Assembly (NCBI GenBank): GCA_036679405.1
Contig: JAVBVZ010000002.1
Span: 1 to 64,000 of the forward strand
Length of the DNA stretch: 64,000 bases
Direction: 5' to 3'
Source of the DNA: JAEYKI01 sp036679405
GTDB taxonomy: Bacteria; Bacillota; Clostridia; Christensenellales; Christensenellaceae
The position numbers were made by a program, and so were the translations under genes. Numbering within the stretch: position 1 is the first letter of the stretch; the number at the start of each line of letters is the position of its first letter. The notes below the pieces were generated by a model, which was given only the letters and a program-made list of their open reading frames with translations, was not told the DNA's origin and did not search any database. Of the stretch, positions 1-9,067 are shown piece after piece.

Positions 1-107
1 GCTCTTTAGGCAATCTTACGCCAGCAGAATATGCTGCTGGGCTGAATCAAAACGATACCCAAAATCAGCCCGGACTAACTTTTGACTTGGTGCAAAATTG
101 GGGGTAA
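1..107 (+). pseudogene. C-terminal tail of a probable IS3/IS481-type transposase (partial at window edge)
   Basis: The frame starting at base 3 is open from the window edge to a TAA at 105-107 and encodes 34 residues beginning SLGNLTPAEYAAGLN and ending in LVQNWG. 'SLG-LTPAEYA' followed by a short tail is the usual end of DDE integrase-core transposases of the IS3/IS481 type, where the last lines read '(P)H-SLG--TPAEY/F'. Only the tail is visible, so whether the element is intact to the left cannot be told. The stop codon lies 18 bases before the next gene's ATG, so any right-hand terminal repeat would have to overlap that gene's ribosome-site region. Listed as a fragment because catalytic residues are outside the window. 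Confidence 0.5.
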
Positions 108-125
108 GGTCAGATTGGCACGCTT

Positions 126-2171
126 ATGGATCATGTGAGCGCAGTCTATATCATAGGTTTGATTTTGGTTTTGCTGTACCTTTTTATGGGTGCAGACGAT
201 TTTATTTGGGATATCGTAAGCCTGCTCCACCGGCGTTCTTACCGCAAACAGCGTTTGGACCTGCACCAATTGGACCAGCAGCCGCCCAAGCTTCTTGCCA
301 TGGCCGTTGCGGCATGGCAGGAAGATAATGTTTTGGGAGACGTCATCGACAATGTGATCGAATCGGTTCACTACCCGCGGTCCATGTACCATATATTTTT
401 AGGCGTATACCCTAATGATGAAGCCACCGTATCGGTCGCCCGCAACCTTGCCGACAAATACCCGAATGTTCATGTAGTCATAAACGAACTGCCCGGGCCT
501 ACTTCCAAAGCACAGAATATTAATTATGTCATCCGTAAAATCAAAGCGTTTGAAGAAACCCACCGCTGGCGATTTGCTTCACTCACCATCCACGATTCGG
601 AAGACGTTGTACATCCTTACGAGTTTAAAGTAACAAACTATCTGCTGGAACAACATGCATCCATACAATTCCCCGTGTTCCCTTTGATGCAGATGCCCAG
701 GCTTGGCAATTTTTTTAAAAATATTACAACCGGAACCTATGCGGATGAATTTGCCGAAAACCATTTCACCACCATGGTCGGCCGCTACAGCAGCGGTGCG
801 TTTGTTCCGTCTGCAGGCACGGGCTTTGCACTTTCCCGCAAGACACTTGAAAGCTTCGGCGACGAAGACGTTCTTCCCCGCGACAGCCTGACCGAGGACT
901 ACCGCCTGTCTCTGACCCTGTTTGAAAAAGGCATCCGCATGTACTACGCATTGGAACGCGCGCCCCGGATAGGGCCGGACAACAAACTCAGGTGGGAGTT
1001 CATTGCTACCCGCAGCATGTTCCCCAAAACTTTTAAAACGGCCGTCAGGCAAAAAACGCGCTGGATTTTGGGGATCACCATGCAGTCGTTTAAATTTCGT
1101 GAAATTTTTGAGGCAAAAGGTATGCGGCTGGTGGGGCGCTATTCTTTATACAGAGACCTTAAAGCCAAAGTGGGCAACCTGATCTTCCTGCTGGGCTACC
1201 CTGTTCTTATCTATTTTGTCTTATCTTTATTTTTTCCGTTGGAAACCATTTATCCGGCATACAGCCTTTCATGGTATTTAAGCGTTATCGTTACCTTCAT
1301 GATGATTGAGCGTCAGGTCTTCCGGGGCGTAGCCATTCATAAAGTTTACGGAATGCGCAGCGTGTTTTTTGCCTGTCTTCTCCCGCCGCTGATCCCCATT
1401 CGGCTTGTTTGGGGCAACATCATCAACCTGACCTCTACCCTGCGGGCTTACAAACAAAGGATCTTTGGCAACCAGACACCTGAAAAAAAAGAAAAAAAGA
1501 TTGCAGCGCACCCCGAACGGCAAACCGAAAAAAAGCTGGCCTGGTCCAAAACGGATCATCAATTTTTGGAAAAACAGGCACTGGAGCGCTATCACCGAAA
1601 ACTGGGCGACATCCTGCTGGAAAAAGGGTATGTTTCCCCGGAGAATTTGCAGCTTTCCTTAAAAGAAGCCGAAAAGCATCATCAAACCATTGGAAACCGT
1701 TTGATCAATCAGGGCCTTCTTACGGAAGAACAGCTTCTGGATGCCCTGGCCAATGTAAAACATATTGTGTACGTGGATATCACAAACCTGGACGATTACG
1801 CACTCGGACAGTTTGCGTCACATTTTGACGAACACCTGATGCGCAGTCTTTTGTGTATTCCCATTCTTCAAACGCAAGAGGGCTTTGTAATTGCTTTTTG
1901 TGACAACAGTCCTCCGCGCGCGCAGACCGCCCTTAGAAAAACCTACGGCATCGACGTACGCGCCGTTTTCGCTTCACGCGCGGCCATTGAAAAAGGCCTT
2001 GACACCATGTACGGCGGACAGCCCGCAAAACCCGTGCCGCAAAGCCTGGGGCTGCAGCTGTTTGAGCAGCATATCATCAACTATGAACAGCTTATTTTAG
2101 CACGGTCTTTCGGACATAAAACCGGCCAAGGCGAAGCCCAGATACTGGCCACGATGGGGCTTAGCGTATAG
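126..2171 (+). CDS. Processive family-2 glycosyltransferase fused to a C-terminal MshEN-type domain (NfrB-like)
   Basis: A 681-residue membrane glycosyltransferase. A first membrane helix lies at about 7-27, followed by a GT2 catalytic domain with the acidic motif in HDSEDVVHP (about 155), the TEDYR motif (about 257) and QKTRW (the QxxRW signature of processive synthases). Several membrane helices follow (about 355-440). The last 180 residues resemble the MshEN/GspE N-terminal domain: RKLGDILLEKGYVSPENL and, after a short spacer, TIGNRLINQGLLTEEQLLDAL. This GT2-membrane-MshEN order is that of E. coli NfrB, a polysaccharide synthase that responds to cyclic di-GMP. In the second motif the usual Arg is Thr, so ligand binding is uncertain. 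The ATG at 126 is chosen because the N-terminus then starts just before the first helix; the ribosome site is weak. The next gene starts 31 bases downstream, suggesting one operon. Confidence 0.85.
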   Translation: MDHVSAVYIIGLILVLLYLFMGADDFIWDIVSLLHRRSYRKQRLDLHQLDQQPPKLLAMAVAAWQEDNVLGDVIDNVIESVHYPRSMYHIFLGVYPNDEATVSVARNLADKYPNVHVVINELPGPTSKAQNINYVIRKIKAFEETHRWRFASLTIHDSEDVVHPYEFKVTNYLLEQHASIQFPVFPLMQMPRLGNFFKNITTGTYADEFAENHFTTMVGRYSSGAFVPSAGTGFALSRKTLESFGDEDVLPRDSLTEDYRLSLTLFEKGIRMYYALERAPRIGPDNKLRWEFIATRSMFPKTFKTAVRQKTRWILGITMQSFKFREIFEAKGMRLVGRYSLYRDLKAKVGNLIFLLGYPVLIYFVLSLFFPLETIYPAYSLSWYLSVIVTFMMIERQVFRGVAIHKVYGMRSVFFACLLPPLIPIRLVWGNIINLTSTLRAYKQRIFGNQTPEKKEKKIAAHPERQTEKKLAWSKTDHQFLEKQALERYHRKLGDILLEKGYVSPENLQLSLKEAEKHHQTIGNRLINQGLLTEEQLLDALANVKHIVYVDITNLDDYALGQFASHFDEHLMRSLLCIPILQTQEGFVIAFCDNSPPRAQTALRKTYGIDVRAVFASRAAIEKGLDTMYGGQPAKPVPQSLGLQLFEQHIINYEQLILARSFGHKTGQGEAQILATMGLSV

Positions 2172-2202
2172 CATAACCATAAAAACTTTTGGGAGGCAAA
2201 AA

Positions 2203-3303
2203 ATGATCAAGGTGCTCGTTGTTTTTGGCACACGTCCCGAGGCGATTAAAATGGCGCCTCTCGTAGCGGAGCTTAAGCAGAATCCAAAAATGAACTGTCA
2301 GGTCTGCATTACCGCCCAGCACCGTCAAATGCTGGACCAGGTATTGAGCGCTTTTCATATTGATCCTGATTATGACCTTAATATTATGCAGCCCGGACAA
2401 ACCTTGAGCGGCGTTACAACCAGGGCGCTTTTAGGCCTTGAAAAGATTATAACGGAAACAAAACCGGATATCGTTCTTGTTCACGGAGATACCACCACTA
2501 CGCTTGCCGGCGCACTGGCCGCTTTTTATCAGCAGGTCCCCATAGGGCACGTGGAGGCAGGCTTGCGCACCTGGAACAAGTATTCGCCTTTTCCTGAAGA
2601 AATGAACCGTCAAATGGTGGACTGTATGGCCGATATGTATTTTGCGCCCACCCGGCAAAGCCGCCAGAACCTGCTGGATGAAAACCACCCTTCGGACAAT
2701 ATCTATATAACGGGAAATACCGCGATAGACGCGCTGAAAACAACCGTCCGCCGGGATTATTCGCATCCCGTTCTGGACTGGTGCCGCGGAAGCCGGATGA
2801 TACTTCTTACGGCGCACCGGCGGGAAAACATGGGCCAGCCCATGCGGAACATTTTTCATGCGGTAAACCGGATCACACAGGAATTTGATGATGTAAAAGT
2901 TGTATACCCCGTCCACCTCAATCCGCGGGTACAGCAGGTTGCTGCCGAAGTGTTAAAGGGCAACGGGCATGTCCGGCTTATTGAACCTTTGGATGTGCTG
3001 GATTTCCACAATTTTATCCATGCTTCTTATATCATCCTAACCGACAGCGGCGGCATTCAGGAGGAAGCGCCCAGCCTTGGAAAACCCGTTTTGGTGCTTC
3101 GCGATACGACCGAACGCCCCGAAGGCATTCAGGCGGGCACCTTGAAACTGGCAGGCACCGATGAAGAAACCGTATACCGTCTCACCCGCGAACTTCTGAC
3201 CGACAGCGCCACTTACCTGCAAATGAGCCATGCCAGCAACCCATACGGCGACGGCCATGCCAGCCGGCGCATTGCAGATGCGATTGCCGCACGGTTCCAA
3301 TAA
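2203..3303 (+). CDS. wecB: UDP-N-acetylglucosamine 2-epimerase (non-hydrolysing)
   Basis: A 366-residue cytosolic enzyme that interconverts UDP-GlcNAc and UDP-ManNAc, the donor for ManNAc-containing surface polymers. The N-terminus KVLVVFGTRPEAIKMAPLV is the family hallmark, and GHVEAGLRTWNKYSPFPEEMNRQ, TAHRREN and the nucleotide-binding stretch LTDSGGIQEEAPSLGKPVLVLRDTTERPE are all present. Length is normal for the family. A strong ribosome site (GGGAGG, seven bases before ATG) and the 31-base gap tie it to the glycosyltransferase upstream. In E. coli this enzyme is also NfrC, needed together with NfrB for the phage N4 receptor polysaccharide, which makes the pairing here meaningful. The symbol mnaA would be equally fitting. 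Confidence 0.95.
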   Translation: MIKVLVVFGTRPEAIKMAPLVAELKQNPKMNCQVCITAQHRQMLDQVLSAFHIDPDYDLNIMQPGQTLSGVTTRALLGLEKIITETKPDIVLVHGDTTTTLAGALAAFYQQVPIGHVEAGLRTWNKYSPFPEEMNRQMVDCMADMYFAPTRQSRQNLLDENHPSDNIYITGNTAIDALKTTVRRDYSHPVLDWCRGSRMILLTAHRRENMGQPMRNIFHAVNRITQEFDDVKVVYPVHLNPRVQQVAAEVLKGNGHVRLIEPLDVLDFHNFIHASYIILTDSGGIQEEAPSLGKPVLVLRDTTERPEGIQAGTLKLAGTDEETVYRLTRELLTDSATYLQMSHASNPYGDGHASRRIADAIAARFQ

Positions 3304-3343
3304 AGCCGGCCCTGCAGATGTCCCGTGCCCTCTGCAAACAAAA

Positions 3344-3412
3344 ACGGACGGCATCAAAACAAACGGGCTACAATAGCGCATACCAGAATGTTTTCAATGA
3401 ATGCCTGTCCGT
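3344..3412 (-). terminator. Candidate long-loop hairpin terminator at the end of the hyd operon
   Basis: Read on the minus strand, ACGGACAGGCAT (3412-3401) can pair with ATGCCGTCCGT (3354-3344) with one bulged A; the loop is 46 bases and TTTTGTTTG follows. It sits 55 bases past the DsrE-like stop. The long loop makes it less convincing than a compact terminator. It may be a structured 3' end instead. Confidence 0.35.
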
Positions 3413-3466
3413 AAACCCTCTTTTTTAACATGATTTTCAAGACATATCAAAATTTTTTTTAAAGCA

Positions 3467-3805
3467 TCACATGCTCAAAACCAGATAGCCCGCATCCACA
3501 TACCGTTTCATGCCTGCATGGCCGGACATGTCTTCCAGCATTGCAAGACCGGTCTTTTGGTTTGCCGCATAAACGTCCATTACCCTGGAACATGCCGCGC
3601 ACACGCCCGCCAAAAGGCCTGATTGCTTTGCCTTTTGGTAAAGCGGATTGTTTTCTTCTTCAAAAGCCTGCACCAGTTTAACGGATGCGCCCTCAAAAAT
3701 CACTTTTACCTCTCTGCCTGATTCGGAAAGATCCAGCGCATTGAGTAAAATGTGCTGAAAACACATCTTTTCGCCGGTCATGCCGTAAAATAAAATTTTT
3801 TCCAT
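3467..3805 (-). CDS. DsrE/DsrF-like small protein
   Basis: A 112-residue soluble protein. The N-terminus MEKILFYGMTG, the central AKQSGLLAGVCAACSRVMDVYAANQK and HAGMKRYVDAGYLVLSM match the DsrE-like fold, small proteins that often carry a reactive cysteine in sulfur relay or regulation; two cysteines sit in the CAAC motif at about residue 71. It follows aspA after 113 bases on the same strand, so it may be the last gene of the hydrogenase maturation operon or have its own promoter in that gap; I see no clear terminator between them. A ribosome site (AGAGG) precedes the ATG. A link to sulfur handling for iron-sulfur or H-cluster assembly is conceivable but is inference. Confidence 0.7.
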   Translation of the reverse strand: MEKILFYGMTGEKMCFQHILLNALDLSESGREVKVIFEGASVKLVQAFEEENNPLYQKAKQSGLLAGVCAACSRVMDVYAANQKTGLAMLEDMSGHAGMKRYVDAGYLVLSM

Positions 3806-3918
3806 ATTACCAACCTCTTTCTATTATTTATTTTCAGCAAAGCGATTGCAATAAACGCCTCGGTTCTGAAGGCCCGTTACTTCAAAATATATGGCAGATC
3901 CAAAGCACTAAGCCATAC

Positions 3919-5301
3919 TTATTTCATATATGTAAGAGCGTGTTTGTAGCTAAGAAGCTTATCTATAACCTCTTCGTCCAAAAGGCCCTGCCGCAGCACC
4001 GATTGCCTGATTTTTGCAAGGTCTCCCCCGCACTCTTCCAGAATACCGGCCGCCGTATCATAACCTATATAAGGCGCAAGTGCCGTGGCCAGTACGGAGG
4101 AACGCGTAAGATGCTCCATGCAGTTTTCACGGTTTGCCGTAAGCGTACGGACGCACTTTTCACGCAAAGCCTTAACCGCATTGCACAAAAGGGATAAACT
4201 TTCCAGAAGGCTGTCCGCAATCAGGGGCAGAAAAGCATTCAATTCAAAATTTCCGCCGGCAGCCGCCATAGAGACCGCCGTATCATTGGCTATAACGCGC
4301 ATGGCCGCCTGCGTTACCATTTCCGGAATCACCGGATTTACTTTTCCCGGCATAATACTGCTGCCTGCCTGCAGCTCTTGAAGGACGATCTCTCCAAAAC
4401 CGCCGTTTGGGCCTGAATTCATCAGCCTTAAGTCTGTGGAAATCTTTATCAGGTTTACCGCAAGCGCTTTTAAAAGTCCGGATACTTCCACAAATACGTC
4501 GTTGTTCTGCGTAAGATCCATGGGGTATTCTGAACGCGCGAGGCCGATACCCGTCAGTTCGCGCAGCGTATCCACGACTTTATAAGTATATTTTCTTTGC
4601 GCATTGCTGCCCGTGCCGACAGCCGTGCCTCCCAGGTTTACCAGACGGAGCCGTTCTTCCACCTTGTAGATGCGCCACCGGTCACGCGAGACGGCCTGCG
4701 CAAACGCGCCGAATTCCTGACCCAGCGTAACAGGCATTGCATCCATCAATTCGGTTCTCCCGAGTTTCAAAATGTCCGCATACTCCTGTTCTTTTTTTTG
4801 CAGGGATTCCTGCAGCCGCGCACATTCATCACTTAATTGCCGTACCATCTGTATGGCGGCGATACGCAGCGCAGTGGGATACACGTCGTTGGTGGACTGT
4901 CCGCGGTTCACATCGTCCAAAGGACTGATCACCTCATACGCGCCGCATGCTTCCCCCAGAGTGCCCAAAGCGAGGTTCGCTACAACTTCATTCACATTCA
5001 TATTGGTTGACGTGCCTGCGCCGCCCTGAAGGGCGTCTGTCACCAGCGCGCCATCCGCTTCTCCCGCGAGCAGCGCATCGCAGGCATGAATGATAGCGTC
5101 CGCTTTTGTTTCATCCAGCAGGCCAAGCGAGGCATGCGTCATTGCCGCGGCTTTTTTAACCGTCGCGATCGCGTATACCAGCTTTAGCTGTACCCGACGG
5201 CCGGATATTGGAAAATTTTCTACCGCCCTGGCCGTATGAATGCCATACAATGTATCTTCCGCCAAAAGAAGCTCACCTATTTTATCTTTTTCACTGCGCA
5301 T
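3919..5301 (-). CDS. aspA: Aspartate ammonia-lyase in the hydrogenase maturation operon
   Basis: A 460-residue member of the aspartase/fumarase superfamily, predicted to split aspartate into fumarate and ammonia. The aspartase-type start DTLYGIHTARAVENFPISG, the stretch GGAGTSTNMNVNEV and the catalytic signature GSSIMPGKVNPVIPEM are intact; the length fits aspartase. The start overlaps the end of hydF in the sense that its ribosome site GGAGG is formed by the last codons of hydF, with only three bases between the genes, so the two are translationally linked. Aspartase genes have been seen in hyd maturation clusters of other anaerobes, and the bridging amine of the H-cluster dithiomethylamine ligand needs a nitrogen source, so local ammonia supply is a reasonable inference. 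A fumarase-like activity is less likely. Confidence 0.9.
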   Translation of the reverse strand: MRSEKDKIGELLLAEDTLYGIHTARAVENFPISGRRVQLKLVYAIATVKKAAAMTHASLGLLDETKADAIIHACDALLAGEADGALVTDALQGGAGTSTNMNVNEVVANLALGTLGEACGAYEVISPLDDVNRGQSTNDVYPTALRIAAIQMVRQLSDECARLQESLQKKEQEYADILKLGRTELMDAMPVTLGQEFGAFAQAVSRDRWRIYKVEERLRLVNLGGTAVGTGSNAQRKYTYKVVDTLRELTGIGLARSEYPMDLTQNNDVFVEVSGLLKALAVNLIKISTDLRLMNSGPNGGFGEIVLQELQAGSSIMPGKVNPVIPEMVTQAAMRVIANDTAVSMAAAGGNFELNAFLPLIADSLLESLSLLCNAVKALREKCVRTLTANRENCMEHLTRSSVLATALAPYIGYDTAAGILEECGGDLAKIRQSVLRQGLLDEEVIDKLLSYKHALTYMK

Positions 5302-5304
5302 ATC

Positions 5305-6510
5305 TTACTCCTCCAGTTCCATTGTGATCAAAGGAAAGGCCTCTACGCTGCGTTTCAGTATGCCCTGCATATAAGCAATCAGTATGCCGTAGTTCGTAAC
5401 GGGCACTTTCTGCTCTTTGGCACACCGGATGCGGGACTTCATATCCCGTTCGTTCAGCATGCATCCGCCGCAATGCACGACCATTTTATACGAGAGCAGA
5501 TCTTTTGGAAATTCGGTGCCGGAAGTAAAGGAAAAACGAATGTCTGCGCCCGTATGCTGTTTCATCCACCTTGGAATCTTTACGGTGCCGATATCGTCAC
5601 ACTGGCGGTGATGCGTGCATCCCTCGGCCACCAGGACACGATCTCCGTCCCGGAGCGTTTCGATCGCTTTTGCGCCCGAAACCGCCGTTTGAAGATCCCC
5701 CTTATACCTTGCAAACAAAATAGAAAAGGAGGTAAGCAGTATGTCTTTAGGCGTATCGGCGGAAACTTTGGCAAATACCTGGCTGTCACAAATCACCATC
5801 CTGGGCTTTTTTCCAAGATTTTCAAGCGTTTCTTTCAGTTCGTGTTCTTTGACGACCACGGCGGTCGCATCCGCCTCCAGTATATCACGAATGGTCTGCT
5901 GCTGGGGGAGGATCAACCGCCCTTTGGGAGCGGCCTTATCTATCGGCACTACCAGAACCACAAAATCAGAAGGTGTGATCAAATCACCCACAATACGCAG
6001 CTTGGATTCTTCCAAAACCGCAAGCTGCGCGATTTTTTCTTTAAGCGCGGCAATATTCTCCCCCGTTTTTGCACTGATCCATATCTCGTGTTTTTCAGGC
6101 GCCGGATGAGCGCCGCGCAAATCCACTTTGTTAAACGCAACAATATAGCGGATGTTTTTCTTTTGAAAGAACACTGTCAGCGCATGGTCCTCCGCGGTCA
6201 TGCCTGCCTGCGCATCCGCCACCAATACGGCCACATCCGTTTTATCAAGCACCTGCATGCTTTTTTGGATTCTAAGGTTTCCGAGTTCACCCACGTCGTC
6301 CATTCCGGGCGTATCGATAATCATGACCGGACCGATGGGCAAAAGTTCCATTGCTTTATACACCGGATCGGTGGTCGTTCCTTTTACATCCGATACGATT
6401 GCCAGATCCTGGCCGGTCACGGCGTTGACTACGCTGGATTTTCCCACATTGCGCTTTCCGAAAAAACTGATATGCACCCTTTCGCCGGAAGGCGTGTTGC
6501 TCATACTCAT
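5305..6510 (-). CDS. hydF: [FeFe]-hydrogenase maturation GTPase and scaffold HydF
   Basis: A 401-residue protein that carries the diiron precursor and delivers it to the hydrogenase. The N-terminal GTPase domain has the P-loop GKRNVGKSSVVN (about 18), the T-G-T-T-T switch and DTPGMDDVG, followed by the middle dimerisation region. The C-terminal cluster-binding domain shows the family's iron-sulfur ligands: the Cys-x-His of CTHHRQC and, about 45 residues later, HCGGC. Start: ATG at 6510, five bases after GGAGG, a ribosome site that itself overlaps the hydG stop; an ATG two codons inside is a weaker alternative. hydG lies nine bases upstream and aspA three bases downstream. Confidence 0.95.
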   Translation of the reverse strand: MSMSNTPSGERVHISFFGKRNVGKSSVVNAVTGQDLAIVSDVKGTTTDPVYKAMELLPIGPVMIIDTPGMDDVGELGNLRIQKSMQVLDKTDVAVLVADAQAGMTAEDHALTVFFQKKNIRYIVAFNKVDLRGAHPAPEKHEIWISAKTGENIAALKEKIAQLAVLEESKLRIVGDLITPSDFVVLVVPIDKAAPKGRLILPQQQTIRDILEADATAVVVKEHELKETLENLGKKPRMVICDSQVFAKVSADTPKDILLTSFSILFARYKGDLQTAVSGAKAIETLRDGDRVLVAEGCTHHRQCDDIGTVKIPRWMKQHTGADIRFSFTSGTEFPKDLLSYKMVVHCGGCMLNERDMKSRIRCAKEQKVPVTNYGILIAYMQGILKRSVEAFPLITMELEE

Positions 6511-6519
6511 TGCATCCTC

Positions 6520-7938
6520 CTAAAATCTGAAATCGCGCTCACCCTGACGGATTTCTTTCAAATGTCCGGCCACGATCTTCCGAATTTTCTCGCTGGCCAC
6601 ATTTTCGATTTCTTTTTCGATCAGCGCTTCTCCGCTGCGTTTTGTTTCTTTTGAGGCATAATCTTCCAGGTATTCCTTTAGGGTCATAAGCGCATTCGGG
6701 TGGCAGCAGTTCTGGATCTGTCCGCTTTTACACAGGCTCATGAAACGGTCTCCCGTTCTCCCCTCCCTGTAGCAGGCCGTACAAAAGCTCGGGATATAGC
6801 CCATATCCATAAGCCACTTTACGATTTCATCCAGCGTCCTTTTGTCCTCCACGTCAAACTGCTCGGATTTATCGTCCTCTTCTTCCGGCTCGATATAACC
6901 GCCCACGCTGGTACGCGAAGCGCCGCTGATCTGGGATATGCCCAGATGTAACACGCGTTCACGGGTTTTTTGGCTCTCCCGTGTAGAAACGATCATCCCC
7001 GTATACGGCACCGCGACACGGATACAGGCCACGATTTTTGCAAATGTGTCATCGTCTATGCCGTTGTCAAATGTCCCGGGGTCAATATCGTCCGCCCTGC
7101 GGATCCTGGGTACGCTGATGGTATGCGGTCCAACGCCGAATACAGCCTCCAAATGCTCGGCATGCATCAGCAGGGCTGCAAACTCATAGCGAAAAAGTTC
7201 CAGCCCGAACAAAACGCCCAGTCCGACATCGTCTATACCGCCCTGCATGGCGCGGTCCATTGCTTCGGTATGATAGGCATAGTCATGCTTTGGGCCTGTT
7301 GGGTGCAGCTTTTCATAGCTGTCCTTATGATAGGTCTCCTGAAAAAGAATATAGGTTCCGATGCCCGCGTCTTTCAGTTTTTTATAGTTCTCTACGGTCG
7401 TTGCCGCAATATTTACGTTCACGCGCCGGATTGTGCCGTTTTTGTGCTTAATAGAATATATTGTGTCAATGCACTGCAAAATATATTCTATCGGATTCAT
7501 TTTAGGATCCTCGCCCGCTTCGATCGCCAGACGCTTATGACCCATATCCTGCAGGGCGATCACTTCCCGCCGCACGTCTTCCTGCGTAAGCTTTTTGCGG
7601 ACAATATGCTTGTTTTTCATATGGTATGGACAATATACGCATCCGTTTATACAATAGTTTGAAAGATACAGAGGCGCAAAAAGAACGATCCGGTTTCCGT
7701 AAAAATCTTTTTTGATCTGCTCTGCAAGTTCGTATATCTCACGGTTCTTTTCCGGGATTCCGCAGGCAAGCAGTACAGAGGCCTCCCGGTGAGACAAGCC
7801 TTTTTTAAGCCTTGCTTTTTCCAGAATACTGCTGATCAAAGCGCTGTTTTCCTTGTTGGCCTGCGCATAGGCGAGCGTCTCCATGACTTCTTCATGATCA
7901 ATAAATTCATCCGCTCTTAAAGATTTGACATTATACAC
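6520..7938 (-). CDS. hydG: [FeFe]-hydrogenase maturation radical-SAM tyrosine lyase HydG
   Basis: A 472-residue ThiH-like radical SAM enzyme that cleaves tyrosine and makes the Fe(CO)2(CN) synthon for the H-cluster. The SAM-cluster motif is CINGCVYC (CX3CX2C) at about residue 94, and the C-terminal second cluster motif is present as CTAC and, about 22 residues later, the Cys of QNCC. Length is typical. The start is GTG at 7938, preceded by AGGAAG at good distance; the upstream ATG in another register hits a stop at once. It lies between hydE (60 bases upstream) and hydF (nine bases downstream) in a clear operon. Confidence 0.96.
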   Translation of the reverse strand: MYNVKSLRADEFIDHEEVMETLAYAQANKENSALISSILEKARLKKGLSHREASVLLACGIPEKNREIYELAEQIKKDFYGNRIVLFAPLYLSNYCINGCVYCPYHMKNKHIVRKKLTQEDVRREVIALQDMGHKRLAIEAGEDPKMNPIEYILQCIDTIYSIKHKNGTIRRVNVNIAATTVENYKKLKDAGIGTYILFQETYHKDSYEKLHPTGPKHDYAYHTEAMDRAMQGGIDDVGLGVLFGLELFRYEFAALLMHAEHLEAVFGVGPHTISVPRIRRADDIDPGTFDNGIDDDTFAKIVACIRVAVPYTGMIVSTRESQKTRERVLHLGISQISGASRTSVGGYIEPEEEDDKSEQFDVEDKRTLDEIVKWLMDMGYIPSFCTACYREGRTGDRFMSLCKSGQIQNCCHPNALMTLKEYLEDYASKETKRSGEALIEKEIENVASEKIRKIVAGHLKEIRQGERDFRF

Positions 7939-7998
7939 TTTCCATCTTCCTTTCTTAAACCCGCGCTTTGCAAAGAAAGCGCACAGATGCGGGTCAGG

Positions 7999-9066
7999 CT
8001 AGAGCGCCTTTCCCTTCAGATTGTTTTTTTTGCTATAATGATCTCCACGGTCGACAACGACATCGTACCCGATGCTTTTCATACGCCGCTCCATGCAATG
8101 CCTGCATTCCGCAGCCTCGTCTCCCGTACAGATTTTATTGTCATACAACAGATATTTTGACCGGACCCCTATGGGGGATAAATTGGGCATCGTAACGTTT
8201 GCTCCGGCGAGCACCCCTTTTTCCCTGCCCATGGGATCAACGCTTCCAAGCGCCGTAGTGGCCGGCACAAGGGCCGCAGGCAAAGTCAGCCTGACCAGCC
8301 CCAGCATAAACAGCGTTAATTCCAGCGTGCCTGCTTTTTCCTTTGCAAACGGCGTATCATGATGGGGAAGAAACGGACCGATCCCCACCATTTCGGGCTG
8401 CAGCTCAGATAAAAACACCATGTCTTCCGCCAGGCACTCTACGGTCTGGTACGGCGAACCCACCATGAAACCGCAGCCCACATCAAAACCGATTTCTTTT
8501 AAGTCCTGCAGGCACGCTTTTCTTGTGGAAAGAGACAATTCAGGCGGATGCAGCCTGGCATAATGCGCACTGTCCGCTGTTTCGTGCCGAAGCAGGTAAC
8601 GGTCCGCCCCCGCATGATAATAAGCTAAGTAGCTTTCATGGCTCTTTTCGCCAATGGAGAGCGTGAGCGCACAGTCCGGATACGCTTTTTTGATCTCCTT
8701 TATGATATCCACCAAAACATCATCCGTATAAAAAGGGTCTTCTCCTCCCTGCAAGACAAACGTGCGAAAACCAAGTGCATGCCCTGACGCGCAGCATTCA
8801 AGGATCTCTTCTTTTGAAAGCCGGTACCGCTGGGCATTTTGGTTGCTCCGCCGGATTCCGCAATACAGGCAATCATTTTTGCAGAAGTTTGTAAACTCGA
8901 TCAGGCCACGGATATATATATCGCTTCCGTAATAGCGTTTACGGGCGGCCACCGCTTTTTCAAACAGATAAGCCGCCAAAGCTTCCGTCCGGTTTCCGAT
9001 CAGCACCGCATATTCTTCTTTTGTAAGACAGCCGGCACAATCCAGCTTATCAATAAGCTTTTTCAC
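7999..9066 (-). CDS. hydE: [FeFe]-hydrogenase maturation radical-SAM enzyme HydE
   Basis: A 355-residue BioB-like radical SAM enzyme that processes the HydG product during H-cluster assembly. The motif CKNDCLYCGIR (CX3CX2C, about residue 62) and the following GFRTFVLQGGEDP, typical of the family, are intact. I place the start at GTG 9066, one base after the stop of the upstream regulator, with GGTGA as ribosome site and the family-typical N-terminus VKKLIDKLD; a longer frame to 9123 would overlap the upstream gene. Co-oriented with hydG, hydF and aspA. Confidence 0.95.
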   Translation of the reverse strand: MKKLIDKLDCAGCLTKEEYAVLIGNRTEALAAYLFEKAVAARKRYYGSDIYIRGLIEFTNFCKNDCLYCGIRRSNQNAQRYRLSKEEILECCASGHALGFRTFVLQGGEDPFYTDDVLVDIIKEIKKAYPDCALTLSIGEKSHESYLAYYHAGADRYLLRHETADSAHYARLHPPELSLSTRKACLQDLKEIGFDVGCGFMVGSPYQTVECLAEDMVFLSELQPEMVGIGPFLPHHDTPFAKEKAGTLELTLFMLGLVRLTLPAALVPATTALGSVDPMGREKGVLAGANVTMPNLSPIGVRSKYLLYDNKICTGDEAAECRHCMERRMKSIGYDVVVDRGDHYSKKNNLKGKAL

Positions 9067-9067
9067 T

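Noticed and set aside
5236..6654. Long plus-strand open frame of 472 codons opposite aspA and hydF
   Set aside because: It is the antisense shadow of two well-recognised genes; rich in Cys, His and Arg with no family resemblance and no ribosome site.
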